DNA of 36,348 nt from Pseudobdellovibrionaceae bacterium (GTDB taxonomy: Bacteria > Bdellovibrionota > Bdellovibrionia > Bdellovibrionales > Bdellovibrionaceae): NCBI GenBank assembly GCA_019637895.1, contig JAHBUU010000010.1, positions 1 through 36,348 on the forward strand, written 5' to 3'. Numbering within the stretch: position 1 is the stretch's first letter; the number at the start of each line of letters is the position of its first letter. Of the stretch, positions 7,772-15,844 are shown in pieces. A program made the translations under genes and the position numbers. The notes below the pieces were generated by a model. That model was not told where the DNA came from. It saw nothing but the letters and a program-made list of their open reading frames with translations, and made no database searches.

Positions 7772-8173
7772 ATGGATGACGCGGATTACAAGTCCAAATT
7801 CAAACAGGGTTCGGAAGTCCTACAAGCTCTTTTCGAGGATGGCAAGTCACCCTTGTCGGGCCCTTTTTTGCGCTGGAAGCTGTGGGCCCGTTGGAAAGAA
7901 GTGGTCGGTGAAACCATCGCCGCGTCGACCGAGCCCGTGAGCTATCACAGGGGCATCTTGTGGCTGTGGGTGCGGAATAGCGCATGGATGCAGCAGATGG
8001 TGTTCATGCGCGAGGACATTCGCAACACGATCAATAAAAAAATGGGTGTGAACTTTGTCCACACCCTTCGTTTCACCTTGGATCGTCGGGCCGTCCCCTC
8101 TGAAGCGGGCGAGCAGCAGCAGATCAAACACCTGCTCGGGAAGATGGCTCCCGAGTCGGGCGATAAGTCCTAG
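7772..8173 (+). CDS. DUF721 / DciA-like protein
   Basis: A 133-residue cytoplasmic protein. Residues about 30-105 match the DUF721 pattern: a tryptophan-rich helix (WKLWARWKEVVGE), then GILWLWVRNSAWMQQM and EDIRNTINKKMG. DUF721 proteins include DciA, which loads or controls the replicative helicase DnaB in many bacteria lacking DnaC/DnaI. Whether this short one does so is an inference, as it is little more than the core domain. ATG 7772 is chosen because the conserved helix begins soon after and the upstream frame is antisense to trmFO. No clear Shine-Dalgarno is seen. The last four bases overlap the convergent outer-membrane protein gene. Confidence 0.8.
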   Translation: MDDADYKSKFKQGSEVLQALFEDGKSPLSGPFLRWKLWARWKEVVGETIAASTEPVSYHRGILWLWVRNSAWMQQMVFMREDIRNTINKKMGVNFVHTLRFTLDRRAVPSEAGEQQQIKHLLGKMAPESGDKS

Positions 8174-8949
8174 AACAACCAACCGATTTTGAGCAACGCG
8201 AGATAGGGAAGTCCCATTTTGCCGTATTTTTTGCCCTCATCTTGGACGTCCTTGCGGAACCGGTTGTACTCGGGAAGCAGTGTCGCCGCCGTCGGAGCAT
8301 TGTCGTTGTACTCGACGGTCGAATTCATCGGAGACTGATATCCGATTTCAAAGCCGCCAAAGAATCCGCCGCCCTCCATGCCCCACATCCATCCGACGTG
8401 TGGAGTGAGATAGTCCGCTTTGACTTTCGCGGTCCCGGTGACATCGCCGAAGCCGGTGATGCTTTCTGTTTTTGTCGCGGTCACGGTGTGCTGACCTAGC
8501 AACATACCGACAAAGAAGCTGCCGCTCCAGGGGTGCCAGCGAAGACCGAGCTCGATGTTTTCAAGTTTGGCATCGACATCGTCGATCTTGTGTTTGAACG
8601 AACCTGTCGAGATCTCGGCACTGAACAATCCCGAAGAATGAACGTAGTTCAAGCCGTAGTTGATCGGATGCGGAATTTCGACACCGCCATGAAAACCGAA
8701 ATAGTGCGAACCTTCGCTAGAGCTCGCAACCGAAGCCGGCATTGGTTTTTCCACCGTCTTCTTTTCCATCTGGCCATTGGCTTCCAAGGCCTCTGGTGGA
8801 ACGGCGGGGGTGTCTTTGACTTGCACGGCACCTTGAACGTCATTGGTGGGCGCGGTGTTTGGGCGTGGGGGATGTTTTTCGGGGCCAGCCGCCATCAGCG
8901 CCAGAGGGGCGGACAACACCAGCAAAGAAACCAACAATGCACGAATCAA
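8170..8949 (-). CDS. Predicted outer-membrane beta-barrel protein
   Basis: The function is not recognised. The 259-residue product begins with a clear Sec signal peptide (MIRALLVSLLVLSAPLALMAA), followed by about 60 residues of proline/lysine-rich linker. Residues about 85-259 contain alternating amphipathic strands rich in Gly and aromatics (HYFGFHGGVEI, LELGLRWHPW-like IELGLRWHPW, HVGWMWGMEGG). The chain ends KIGWLF, with the C-terminal Phe typical of BAM-inserted barrels. About eight strands seem possible. The start is TTG 8949, supported by a perfect AAGGAGG Shine-Dalgarno 5 bases upstream. Its tail overlaps the convergent DUF721 gene by 4 bases, and it is separate from the Mla operon by 145 bases containing a stem-loop. 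Confidence 0.75.
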   Translation of the reverse strand: MIRALLVSLLVLSAPLALMAAGPEKHPPRPNTAPTNDVQGAVQVKDTPAVPPEALEANGQMEKKTVEKPMPASVASSSEGSHYFGFHGGVEIPHPINYGLNYVHSSGLFSAEISTGSFKHKIDDVDAKLENIELGLRWHPWSGSFFVGMLLGQHTVTATKTESITGFGDVTGTAKVKADYLTPHVGWMWGMEGGGFFGGFEIGYQSPMNSTVEYNDNAPTAATLLPEYNRFRKDVQDEGKKYGKMGLPYLALLKIGWLF

Positions 8950-9045
8950 GGAAGCCTCCTTATAATGATGAGCTTCCCATTTTAGACAGGAGATCTCAAA
9001 AAAGGCAGAGCGGATTTCTTCCTATCCTGGCGCGCCAAACGATCC

Positions 9046-9081
9046 GGCAAAACCAAAGTCGAGGAGTTCTTTGGCTTTGCC
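9046..9081 (-). terminator. Stem-loop behind the mlaD-like gene
   Basis: 9046-9058 (GGCAAAACCAAAG) pairs with 9069-9081 over 13 positions with one mismatch and a 10-base loop. It begins 13 bases after the mlaD stop on the minus strand. There is no following T tract, so it is a candidate factor-assisted terminator or mRNA-stabilising hairpin rather than a classical one. Confidence 0.55.
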
Positions 9082-9094
9082 ATGTTCGAGGGAT

Positions 9095-9910
9095 CTAAGG
9101 GCGGTCTGACTTTTCGATGGAGGTGCGGATCATCGACTTGATCTGTTGTTTGCGAGGCGAAACGCCCAGGAAACTGCGGAGCTGATCGTGCAAAGACGAA
9201 TCGTTGATGAGGGCTCCGAGTGTCCCGTCGCCACGGTCGATTTTTTCCATGATGCTGTCCAGACGACGAACCGAAGCACGAAGCTCTGCCGATGTCTTGT
9301 CGCTCTCGAGGCCCGACGTGAAAGTTCGGGCTTGATCCGAAGCCACTTTCAGATTCCCGCTCGCCAAAGACAGATTCGTCATCGTCTTTAGCAGAAGTCC
9401 ATCGTGGTTGACGGCTTTCGCCATCGTGTGCAGCTCGTTGATGATGTCGAAGATTTTTTCGGTCTCTTTGCCACGTTCGGAAAAAATCGACAGCAGATCC
9501 GAAGCTGGCGCGATCCCAAGAATGTCGCCGTCCTTCATCGGAGGATTTCGTGGATCCGAAGGCAGGATGTAGATGAACTTGTCGCCAAGGGCCCCTTGAG
9601 TACGGATTTCAACCAGAGCCCCCTCAGTGATCCGGGGAGAATAGCGGGCATCGATTTTCATGACGACATCGAGCTTGTTCTGTTCGGGCAGGAAGTTGAT
9701 GCTTTCGATGTTTCCGACGGACAGACCGGACAAGGAGACGACACTCCCGGGGGCCAGTCCTTGCACCTGATCGAAGTGGGCATGCAGTCTAATCTGGCTT
9801 GCCAGCAAAGAGCTGTTCCCGCTGATCATAAAGATCGAAGTGAGGATGACCAGAAGTCCCACCGCCATGAAGATTCCGACTTTCAGTTGGGTTTTCGTGG
9901 TGGATTCCAT
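9095..9910 (-). CDS. mlaD: MlaD/MCE family lipid-transport substrate-binding protein
   Basis: MCE proteins form hexameric rings in the periplasm that carry phospholipids to or from an MlaE/MlaF ABC transporter. Here an N-terminal membrane anchor (residues about 11-30, VGIFMAVGLLVILTSIFMIS) is followed by one MCE domain at about 40-118, with HFDQVQGLAPGSVVSLSGL, VGNIESI and the conserved GALGDKFIYI. The C-terminal 150 residues are predicted helical and lack a second MCE copy. Its 271 residues make it longer than E. coli MlaD (about 183) because of this tail. The start lies 1 base beyond the mlaF stop. No mlaC or mlaB follows in this operon. Confidence 0.88.
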   Translation of the reverse strand: MESTTKTQLKVGIFMAVGLLVILTSIFMISGNSSLLASQIRLHAHFDQVQGLAPGSVVSLSGLSVGNIESINFLPEQNKLDVVMKIDARYSPRITEGALVEIRTQGALGDKFIYILPSDPRNPPMKDGDILGIAPASDLLSIFSERGKETEKIFDIINELHTMAKAVNHDGLLLKTMTNLSLASGNLKVASDQARTFTSGLESDKTSAELRASVRRLDSIMEKIDRGDGTLGALINDSSLHDQLRSFLGVSPRKQQIKSMIRTSIEKSDRP

Positions 9911-9911
9911 G

Positions 9912-10637
9912 TTAGGCGGCCTCTCCGTTGATGAATTTCGCGATCAAACCTTTTGAGTCTTTTTCGAGCTGTTCCATGGTCCCTTGGGCTTCGATGCGTC
10001 CGTTGAGCAGGATTGCAAGCTTGTCGCAAACCGCGAAGGCGGTCGGCATATCGTGAGTCACCAAAATGGAGGTGACGCCTCGGCGTTTCAGGTCGAGGAT
10101 GTGCTCCTGGATTTTTTTCGTATTGTAAGGATCAAGACCCGCCGTTGGCTCATCGTAGAGAACGACTTCGGGGCTCATCATCATCGCTCGGGCCAGGCCC
10201 ACGCGTTTTTGCATCCCACCCGATAGGCTGGCAGGGAGCAGGTTCTCGTTACCGCCCAGTCCGAATTCTTCGAGCTGGTGCAGGATTTTGCGACGGATTT
10301 CGGTTTCGGAAAGCTGTGTGTGCTCGCGAAGGGGATAGGCCAGGTTCTCAAAGACGGTCATAGAGTCGAATAAAGCTCCGCCTTGAAAGACATAAGCGAC
10401 TTTCTTGCGGACCTCGACGAGTTCCCGTTCTTTCAGGGCTGTGACCTCGGTTCCATCGATGACGATTTTTCCAGAGTCGGGGCGTTCAAGTCCGATCAGG
10501 CTTCGCAGGATCACGGATTTTCCGGCACCGGATCCTCCGATGAGACCCAGGCATTCGCCAGTCTTCACATAAAAGCTGACGCCCTTATGAACCTGCTTTG
10601 AACCGAAGGATTTTTTGAAGTCTTCCACTTCGATCAT
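9912..10637 (-). CDS. mlaF: MlaF-type ABC transporter ATPase
   Basis: Cytoplasmic ATPase energising MCE-type lipid transport. Walker A GGSGAGKS is at about residues 34-41, the Q-loop is in VFQGGALFDSMTVFENL, the ABC signature is LSGGMQKR, Walker B is VVLYDEPTAGLD, and the H-loop is in LVTHDMPTAF. The GALFDSMTV segment after the Q-loop is typical of the MlaF subfamily. From ATG 10637 it has 241 residues and overlaps the mlaE stop as ATGA; an ATG two codons upstream (10643) is also possible. The tail after the H-loop is short, without the long C-terminal extension some MlaF proteins carry. Confidence 0.93.
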   Translation of the reverse strand: MIEVEDFKKSFGSKQVHKGVSFYVKTGECLGLIGGSGAGKSVILRSLIGLERPDSGKIVIDGTEVTALKERELVEVRKKVAYVFQGGALFDSMTVFENLAYPLREHTQLSETEIRRKILHQLEEFGLGGNENLLPASLSGGMQKRVGLARAMMMSPEVVLYDEPTAGLDPYNTKKIQEHILDLKRRGVTSILVTHDMPTAFAVCDKLAILLNGRIEAQGTMEQLEKDSKGLIAKFINGEAA

Positions 10638-11422
10638 ACCCATCGTTCCACCACCCAGAAGAGTTTCGACAGGAAGAAGTCGCCGACCAGAATCAGGATC
10701 GAGGCGACAACGACAGCTTTTGTCGTGGCCGAGCCGACCTCTTTTGTTCCGTTTTTCACGTTGAGGCCGTAGTAGCAGGCGGGAATCGAAATGAAGATTG
10801 CAAAAAACAAGCTTTTCCCGATTCCAGAAACATAGTCGCTGATCCCGGCGGTCGAAAGAACCTTCAGATAATAGAAGTTAGCGTCGATGTTCAGTTCCGT
10901 CGCGCCGATGAGCAAGCCTCCGACGGTCGCAACGAAGTTTGTGACCCCAACCAAAAGAGGCAGTGTCACCAGGCAGGCGAGCACTCTGGGAATGACAATT
11001 TTTTTGATCGGAGAGGTTCCGAGTGCCCGGATTGCGTCGATTTGCTGTGTGACGACCATCGATCCGATTTCACTGGCGATCCCGGCCCCCACGCGAGCGG
11101 CGAGCATCAAACTGGTAAAGACCGGACCCATCTCGCGAAGGATGGTGGCGGTGACGAGTTTCGGAACGTACATTTTTCCGCCGAATTTTTCCAGTCCCAG
11201 GCCGAACTGCAGGGACATGACCATTCCGATGCTGGTGGCGGTGATCAGAATCAGAGGCAAGGACTTCATACCGATGACATAAATTTGTTCGACAACAAGT
11301 CGCAGATAGAACCGACCGATGAACAGATCCTTGAGGATCCGTCCGCTCAGAATCCCCATCCCACCTAGGATGTTCAGACTCTCAAAGAGAAAGGCCCCGA
11401 GAGGCGCGGCGAACACGCTCAT
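10634..11422 (-). CDS. mlaE: MlaE-type ABC transporter permease
   Basis: Inner-membrane permease of the MCE lipid transporter. It has five to six hydrophobic segments: around residues 45-70 (GMKSLPLILITATSIGMVMS), 140-175 and 195-220, and the last near the C-terminus (VVVASILILVGDFFLS). Family motifs are FGLGLEKFGGKMYVPKL, LREMGPVFTSLMLAARVGAGIASEIGSM and QIDAIRALGTSP, the coupling region that contacts MlaF. It has 262 residues from ATG 11422. A TTG one codon earlier is in frame, but the ATG overlaps the upstream lipoprotein stop as TGATG, which favours translational coupling. Confidence 0.93.
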   Translation of the reverse strand: MSVFAAPLGAFLFESLNILGGMGILSGRILKDLFIGRFYLRLVVEQIYVIGMKSLPLILITATSIGMVMSLQFGLGLEKFGGKMYVPKLVTATILREMGPVFTSLMLAARVGAGIASEIGSMVVTQQIDAIRALGTSPIKKIVIPRVLACLVTLPLLVGVTNFVATVGGLLIGATELNIDANFYYLKVLSTAGISDYVSGIGKSLFFAIFISIPACYYGLNVKNGTKEVGSATTKAVVVASILILVGDFFLSKLFWVVERWV

Positions 11423-11919
11423 CAAGGCGCCTCGAAGGAATCCAGAAATTTCTGGAAGAAAGAGGTTTCCGCATCGAAGGTCTTTTCGAGACCCGAATAG
11501 GTGAGGCTGTAGTTACAATCGTTCTTTTTAAGGGTCAGAAGACTCATTTTGACGGCGACACCGTCGACCTCTCCGCGAGCTGTCACGAGCAAAGCTCTGC
11601 GTCCATTGAAGTCGAGGTTTTTTTCCTCTTGGACCTGCAGTTTCGTCAGAACATTCAAGGCTTCGGATTGCAATGACTCCAGGCTGCGATCGGCGGTGGA
11701 ACTGCATTCAGACAAATAAGAGATCGTATTGCCCGTTTTTTTGCTCATCCAGGCTTGGTCGATGGCCGTGTCATTGAGGTTTTCAAAAGGAGATGCGGGG
11801 GCGTTCCATTTGACGCCTTTGGCTTTGGAGGATTTCGCGCTCGGTAAAGAGACGCTCACGCAACCGGAAAGAATTGCGGACAGAATGAGAAGCTTCAGGA
11901 GGTTCGTGCAGCACATCAT
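11422..11919 (-). CDS. Lipoprotein of unknown function leading the Mla operon
   Basis: The function is not recognised. ATG 11919 gives a 165-residue protein with a lipoprotein signal peptide ending LSGC (Cys20), preceded by two cysteines at positions 3-4. An AAAGG Shine-Dalgarno lies about 10 bases upstream. The in-frame extension to 12060 would put 47 polar residues before the signal peptide and is rejected. The mature part has two further cysteines (YLSECSS and KKNDCNYS) that could form a disulfide, and a mixed alpha/beta pattern with GRRALLVTARGEVDGVAVKMSL. Its stop overlaps the mlaE start, so it probably serves the transporter, perhaps on the outer-membrane side in place of MlaA or MlaC; that role is an inference. 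Confidence 0.75.
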   Translation of the reverse strand: MMCCTNLLKLLILSAILSGCVSVSLPSAKSSKAKGVKWNAPASPFENLNDTAIDQAWMSKKTGNTISYLSECSSTADRSLESLQSEALNVLTKLQVQEEKNLDFNGRRALLVTARGEVDGVAVKMSLLTLKKNDCNYSLTYSGLEKTFDAETSFFQKFLDSFEAP

Positions 11920-12140
11920 GTTGTTGAAACCTTTCAGTTCATCGACACTCTTCGGAGCTTTTTCCATGGGAGGCGAGTCCTGAATCGATTCGTCCAAGGA
12001 CTTTGGTCCCGTCCGAGAGTGACTCTGAGTATGAGTGATTTCAGGACGTGAGGGTGTCATGACTTTGTCAGGACCGGCAAAGAACCGATGTCATTTTTTG
12101 CCCAAGTGGAACTAATTGACCACGGGACCTGCGAACAGGC

Positions 12141-12156
12141 TGGCATTCCTCGTGCT
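12141..12156 (+). promoter_or_regulatory. Candidate sigma-54 promoter for the TPR-flagellar operon
   Basis: TGGCATTCCTCGTGCT fits the -24/-12 consensus TGGCAYRN4TTGCW: the essential GG and GC dinucleotides are present at exactly the right spacing, with two mismatches elsewhere. It lies 38 bases before ATG 12194, so transcription would start near 12168. Sigma-54 control of rod, hook and basal-body genes is well known in polar flagellates. Confidence 0.6.
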
Positions 12157-12193
12157 ATGAAATTTTCCAGAACAAGTTGGTCTTTCAGGAGTG

Positions 12194-14956
12194 ATGGACA
12201 AGATGCCAGGATGGCGTTTGCAAATCATACTTATCGCAGTGCTTTTCTCGATGAAGGTCGAGGCGGCCCCTCTTTCCGGTTCGATGAGCTTCCAGGCGGA
12301 CACCGTGCATGCGGAGTTCGAAGGACGTCCGACTTGGAATTACACGCTCAACCGAAAATCCGACGCCGGAAAAAAATACGTCGAGCTTTTGATCGAGCCT
12401 CTGGATAAAAAATCCGTTCAAGCGATGGAAGGTTTTTCTTCGGAGTTCGTGAAGTCCGTTAAAATCCTTCCGCAGGGAACTGATGCCAAGACCTTGGTCC
12501 GTTTTGAGCTTGCCCACGATGACGTCGAGTTTTTCGACTATCTGACAGATCAGCCGTCACGATTGATCGTGGACTTCTATGTGACCGAGGCCGCGAAAAA
12601 GAAACAGGCCTCTGTGAAGCCCGTGCAGAAGGCGCCGAAAACACAGGCAAAAAAGAAAACCACAGACGTTGCTGAGCAAGAACGGAATCCAGCGGCGGAT
12701 GCCTTGAGCGTAGCGGCCAATGGGGCGCCGATCGCGCCGTCTTCGGAGGCGAAGGGTGGATTGTTCGACGGTTCAGATCCACAGTTCGAGCGTTTCGGAA
12801 TCAAGGATTATGAAATCAAAGAAGACGCGATTTTGCGCGCCCGGGACAACGATTATATTCCGTTCCCGATGCTCTTTAGTGGAAACGACGCTCTTGAGCA
12901 GGTGAAGCAAGCAAAGCCGATCTACGAGATCGCGCCAAAGTCCGGTGACGAAGAGAACAAGATGGCCCGTTTGCTTTTGACCTTGTTCGAGCGGAAACGT
13001 GATTCCGTCTATTTGAAAACTTTGACTTGGTTCAACGAAAAGTATCCGGACTCGCGTTACAATGACCTTTTGGCTTATCTGACCGGTGATGTTCATCTTC
13101 GAAAATGGGAAGAAAGCGGCCGTCTTGAGGACTATGAGCGGGCGATTCAGGCTTACCAAGAAGCCGTTCGAAAGTATCCGAAGGCGCCGCCCGCGGAACG
13201 CACCTCTTTGATGTTGGGAATTTTGGCGATGGATCGGGGCGACTTGATTGCGTCGATTCGGTCTTTCGATGCTCATCTCGCGAACAAGGATTTCGAAGCC
13301 AAGAATCAGTTCTCTAAGGACCTTGCAAAGCTGGGATCTGGAATTGCATACATGAAGTTGTTCCGAACCAACGAAGCTTTGCAGGCCTTCAATGAGCTTG
13401 AAAAGAGCACTTCGTATCCCGATCTTAAGGCGGATGCAGCCTATCGAAAAGGGGACGTCTACACAGCTTCAAAGCAGTATGTGAAGGCGATCGAGGAGTA
13501 TCAGAAAGCCCAGAAGGCCTATCCGGCGGGGCGAGAGTCCCATCCCGGTTCTGTTTTCAATCAGGGTGAAGCGATGTTCTGGACCGGCGATCATCGCAAT
13601 GCCTTGAATCAGTTCCGTGAGTTCGTCATGAGTTTTCCGAATGATGCCCATGCCCCGTTCGCGATGACCAGACTGGGAGAAATCCTCGATGTTCTGGGCG
13701 CGGACTCGACCCGTGTCGTCGGGGCCTTCTTGGAAACCTTTTTCCGTTACGGCGAGAATCCACGCGCGATCATCGCTCGCCTGCGTTTGCTGTCGACGCG
13801 GATGAAGAACATGAAGCCCAAGGAATCGGATCTTGCGGTCCAAGAGATCCTGTCTTTGGCCCAAAAATCGGATCTTCCAAACATCGAGCAATTCGCGACG
13901 ATTTTGGTCGCGGATGGGTACACGAGCCGCGGTGAATATCCGAAAGCGATCGATCTTTTGACAGGCTTTTATCAGAAGAACCCGACGTCTCCAGATCTCG
14001 GTCCTTTGAAAAAACGCATCGTTTCGAATATCGCCGAAAAGATGAGTCGTGAAGTCCAAGCCGGTGATTTTATCAAGGCCTTGAAGACTCATCAGCAATA
14101 TGCCGACAGTTGGCTGAAAAATACCGATCGGCTTGACGTTCAATATTCGCTGGCAAAGTCTTTCGAGCTGGCGGGCGTTCCGGTCGAGTCGCAAAAGCTG
14201 TATCAAGGTGTTTTGAACAAGATCCACTCGGCCAAAGGAACCCCCGAGGAAAAAAATCTCAGGCTCCTGAGAGATCTGCCATCCGAAGAAAGTTTGAATC
14301 TGCGACTGGCGGAAGTGGCGAACGATCAGAAGAACTATCAAAAAGCTTACGATCATCTGCGGATGATCAAAAATCCGGGAATCATGACGGACGAAGAGCA
14401 GGTCGAGCGGGTAGAGCTGGCAGTGCGTCTGCTTGAAAATCGCGGGGATCTGGATTCCGCCGTTCGTTATCTGACCGAGCTTTTGAAAGCATGGCAGGGA
14501 AAACCAGAGTTGGTCGCTCATCCTTATGCAGAGTTGGCCCGACTCGAAACAAAAATGGGTCGCAAAAAAGATGCGATCACTTCTTTGCAGAAAATTGACG
14601 TTTTGATGAAGGATTCCGGCGGCAAGGTTCCAGAGTCCGTCCATGCGGCAGCTCTTGAAGAGCTGGGGAAACTCCAGTTTGAAACCGGCGATGTTCAGGC
14701 CGCGGCTCGGACTTATGAAAATCTTCTGACGGCGTACGAGGATAAACGGCCACTGGCTTCGATCCGTTATCGTTTGGGCCGTATCCAATTCGATCGCGGA
14801 GAGATTCAGAAAGCCGCCAACATCTGGAACGAGTTCAAAGGTGAGCGAACCGAGTTTTGGAAAAATCTTGCCCAAGAACAGTTGAAAAACTCGGAATGGC
14901 GCGAGGACTACAAGCGCTACATCCAACGTATACCAGCCATGGAAAACAGGGAGTGA
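12194..14956 (+). CDS. Large secreted TPR-repeat protein heading the flagellar operon
   Basis: About 920 residues with an N-terminal signal peptide ending near VEA|APLSG. Residues about 30-125 form a beta-rich, AMIN-like domain (FEGRPTWNYTLN, YVELLIEPL, RLIVDFYV). A Lys/Ala/Gln-rich disordered linker follows at about 130-165. Many tetratricopeptide-type helical pairs fill about 280-900 (YERAIQAYQEAVRKYP, YVKAIEEYQKAQKAYP, HRNALNQFREFVMSFP, YQKAYDHLRMI, AARTYENLLTAYED). It therefore looks like a periplasmic scaffold binding peptidoglycan or protein partners. It lies 6 bases before the AAA+ regulator and leads the flagellar cluster, suggesting a role in assembling or anchoring the motor; this is an inference. 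Start options are GTG 12191, ATG 12194 and ATG 12203. AGGAG at 12187-12191 is too close for the first two and suits 12203. Confidence 0.8.
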   Translation: MDKMPGWRLQIILIAVLFSMKVEAAPLSGSMSFQADTVHAEFEGRPTWNYTLNRKSDAGKKYVELLIEPLDKKSVQAMEGFSSEFVKSVKILPQGTDAKTLVRFELAHDDVEFFDYLTDQPSRLIVDFYVTEAAKKKQASVKPVQKAPKTQAKKKTTDVAEQERNPAADALSVAANGAPIAPSSEAKGGLFDGSDPQFERFGIKDYEIKEDAILRARDNDYIPFPMLFSGNDALEQVKQAKPIYEIAPKSGDEENKMARLLLTLFERKRDSVYLKTLTWFNEKYPDSRYNDLLAYLTGDVHLRKWEESGRLEDYERAIQAYQEAVRKYPKAPPAERTSLMLGILAMDRGDLIASIRSFDAHLANKDFEAKNQFSKDLAKLGSGIAYMKLFRTNEALQAFNELEKSTSYPDLKADAAYRKGDVYTASKQYVKAIEEYQKAQKAYPAGRESHPGSVFNQGEAMFWTGDHRNALNQFREFVMSFPNDAHAPFAMTRLGEILDVLGADSTRVVGAFLETFFRYGENPRAIIARLRLLSTRMKNMKPKESDLAVQEILSLAQKSDLPNIEQFATILVADGYTSRGEYPKAIDLLTGFYQKNPTSPDLGPLKKRIVSNIAEKMSREVQAGDFIKALKTHQQYADSWLKNTDRLDVQYSLAKSFELAGVPVESQKLYQGVLNKIHSAKGTPEEKNLRLLRDLPSEESLNLRLAEVANDQKNYQKAYDHLRMIKNPGIMTDEEQVERVELAVRLLENRGDLDSAVRYLTELLKAWQGKPELVAHPYAELARLETKMGRKKDAITSLQKIDVLMKDSGGKVPESVHAAALEELGKLQFETGDVQAAARTYENLLTAYEDKRPLASIRYRLGRIQFDRGEIQKAANIWNEFKGERTEFWKNLAQEQLKNSEWREDYKRYIQRIPAMENRE

Positions 14957-14962
14957 CCGGAA

Positions 14963-15844
14963 ATGTCCGACTTTGATTTTCTTTCTCAGAAGACGCGCAA
15001 CCTCAAGATGAAAGAGGCCCTCGAGATCGGTCTTTCGACCGCGTCGTCGCCTTCGAATCTTTTGATTGTCGGTGCGAACGGGACTGGAAAGACGGCCTTT
15101 GCACGCTGGATCCATCAGACCGGCCGCTTGGGCAAGCCCATGAAATCCGTTTCGGCCCGCGAGATCCGTGAGCGCCTTCAGAATCTGACGGATGCGATGG
15201 TGGAAGCCAAGGACGGAACTCTGATCCTTGAGGATGTCGATCTGTTGCCGGAGTCTGCTCAGTTCGCCTTGGTCGAGGCTCTGGAAAACCGGGGTGGGTA
15301 TCAGACCCGTTGCCGTTTGATCTGCACCAGCCGTCGTGATCTCCGGGCTCTGGTTCGTGGGGGGCAGTTCCGACAGGATCTTTATTACAAAATCACCGTG
15401 ATGACCGTCGTGTTACCAAGCCTCGCTGAGCGCCTGGAAGACCTTGAGTCCTTGCTGCAGTTCATGATCGAAGTTCATTCGATCCTTCAGGGAAAACAAG
15501 GACTTGTCATGAGTGCCGAGGCGATGAGCTTTCTGCGGTCTTGGGACTGGCCGGGCAATATCCGCGAGATGGAAAATGTCATCGAGCGGGCCGTGACCCT
15601 GACCTCTGGAAATGTGATCGAGGGCTCCAGCATTCGGTTCGAATCCACAGAGACGGTCGAGGGTCCTGAATTTGGTCCAGGAATGTCCCTTTCCGAGGTT
15701 GAACGACGTCTTATTCTTCAGACGCTGGAGCTGACCTCGCAAAACAGAACTCGCGCTGCCCAGATGCTGGGAATCAGCATCCGCACGCTCAGAAACAAGC
15801 TGAACGAATACAAAGAGGAGGGCACTCATGAGTCTCTTCGATAA
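14963..15844 (+). CDS. Degenerate sigma-54-activator-like AAA+/Fis regulator
   Basis: 293 residues resembling the AAA+ and DNA-binding parts of FlrC/FleR/NtrC proteins, without a receiver domain. Visible are Walker A GANGTGKT (37-44), a Walker B-like GTLILEDVDLL (85-95; usual GTLFLDEI, so the acidic pair is swapped), sensor I CTSRRDL, an arginine-finger region FRQDLYYKI (136-144), sensor II WPGNIREMEN (196-205), and a Fis-type helix-turn-helix at about 247-284 (RTRAAQMLGISIRTLRNKL). The GAFTGA loop that contacts sigma-54 is absent: only about 41 residues separate Walker A and B, far fewer than usual. It overlaps flgB by 17 bases, so it is translated with the structural operon. It may be a co-regulator or partner of a full activator rather than an activator itself. 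Confidence 0.85.
   Translation: MSDFDFLSQKTRNLKMKEALEIGLSTASSPSNLLIVGANGTGKTAFARWIHQTGRLGKPMKSVSAREIRERLQNLTDAMVEAKDGTLILEDVDLLPESAQFALVEALENRGGYQTRCRLICTSRRDLRALVRGGQFRQDLYYKITVMTVVLPSLAERLEDLESLLQFMIEVHSILQGKQGLVMSAEAMSFLRSWDWPGNIREMENVIERAVTLTSGNVIEGSSIRFESTETVEGPEFGPGMSLSEVERRLILQTLELTSQNRTRAAQMLGISIRTLRNKLNEYKEEGTHESLR

Noticed and set aside
13469-15115. 548-codon minus-strand open frame
   Set aside because: Antisense to the TPR gene and start of the regulator; Arg/Leu/Phe-rich translation without domain features, typical of a shadow.
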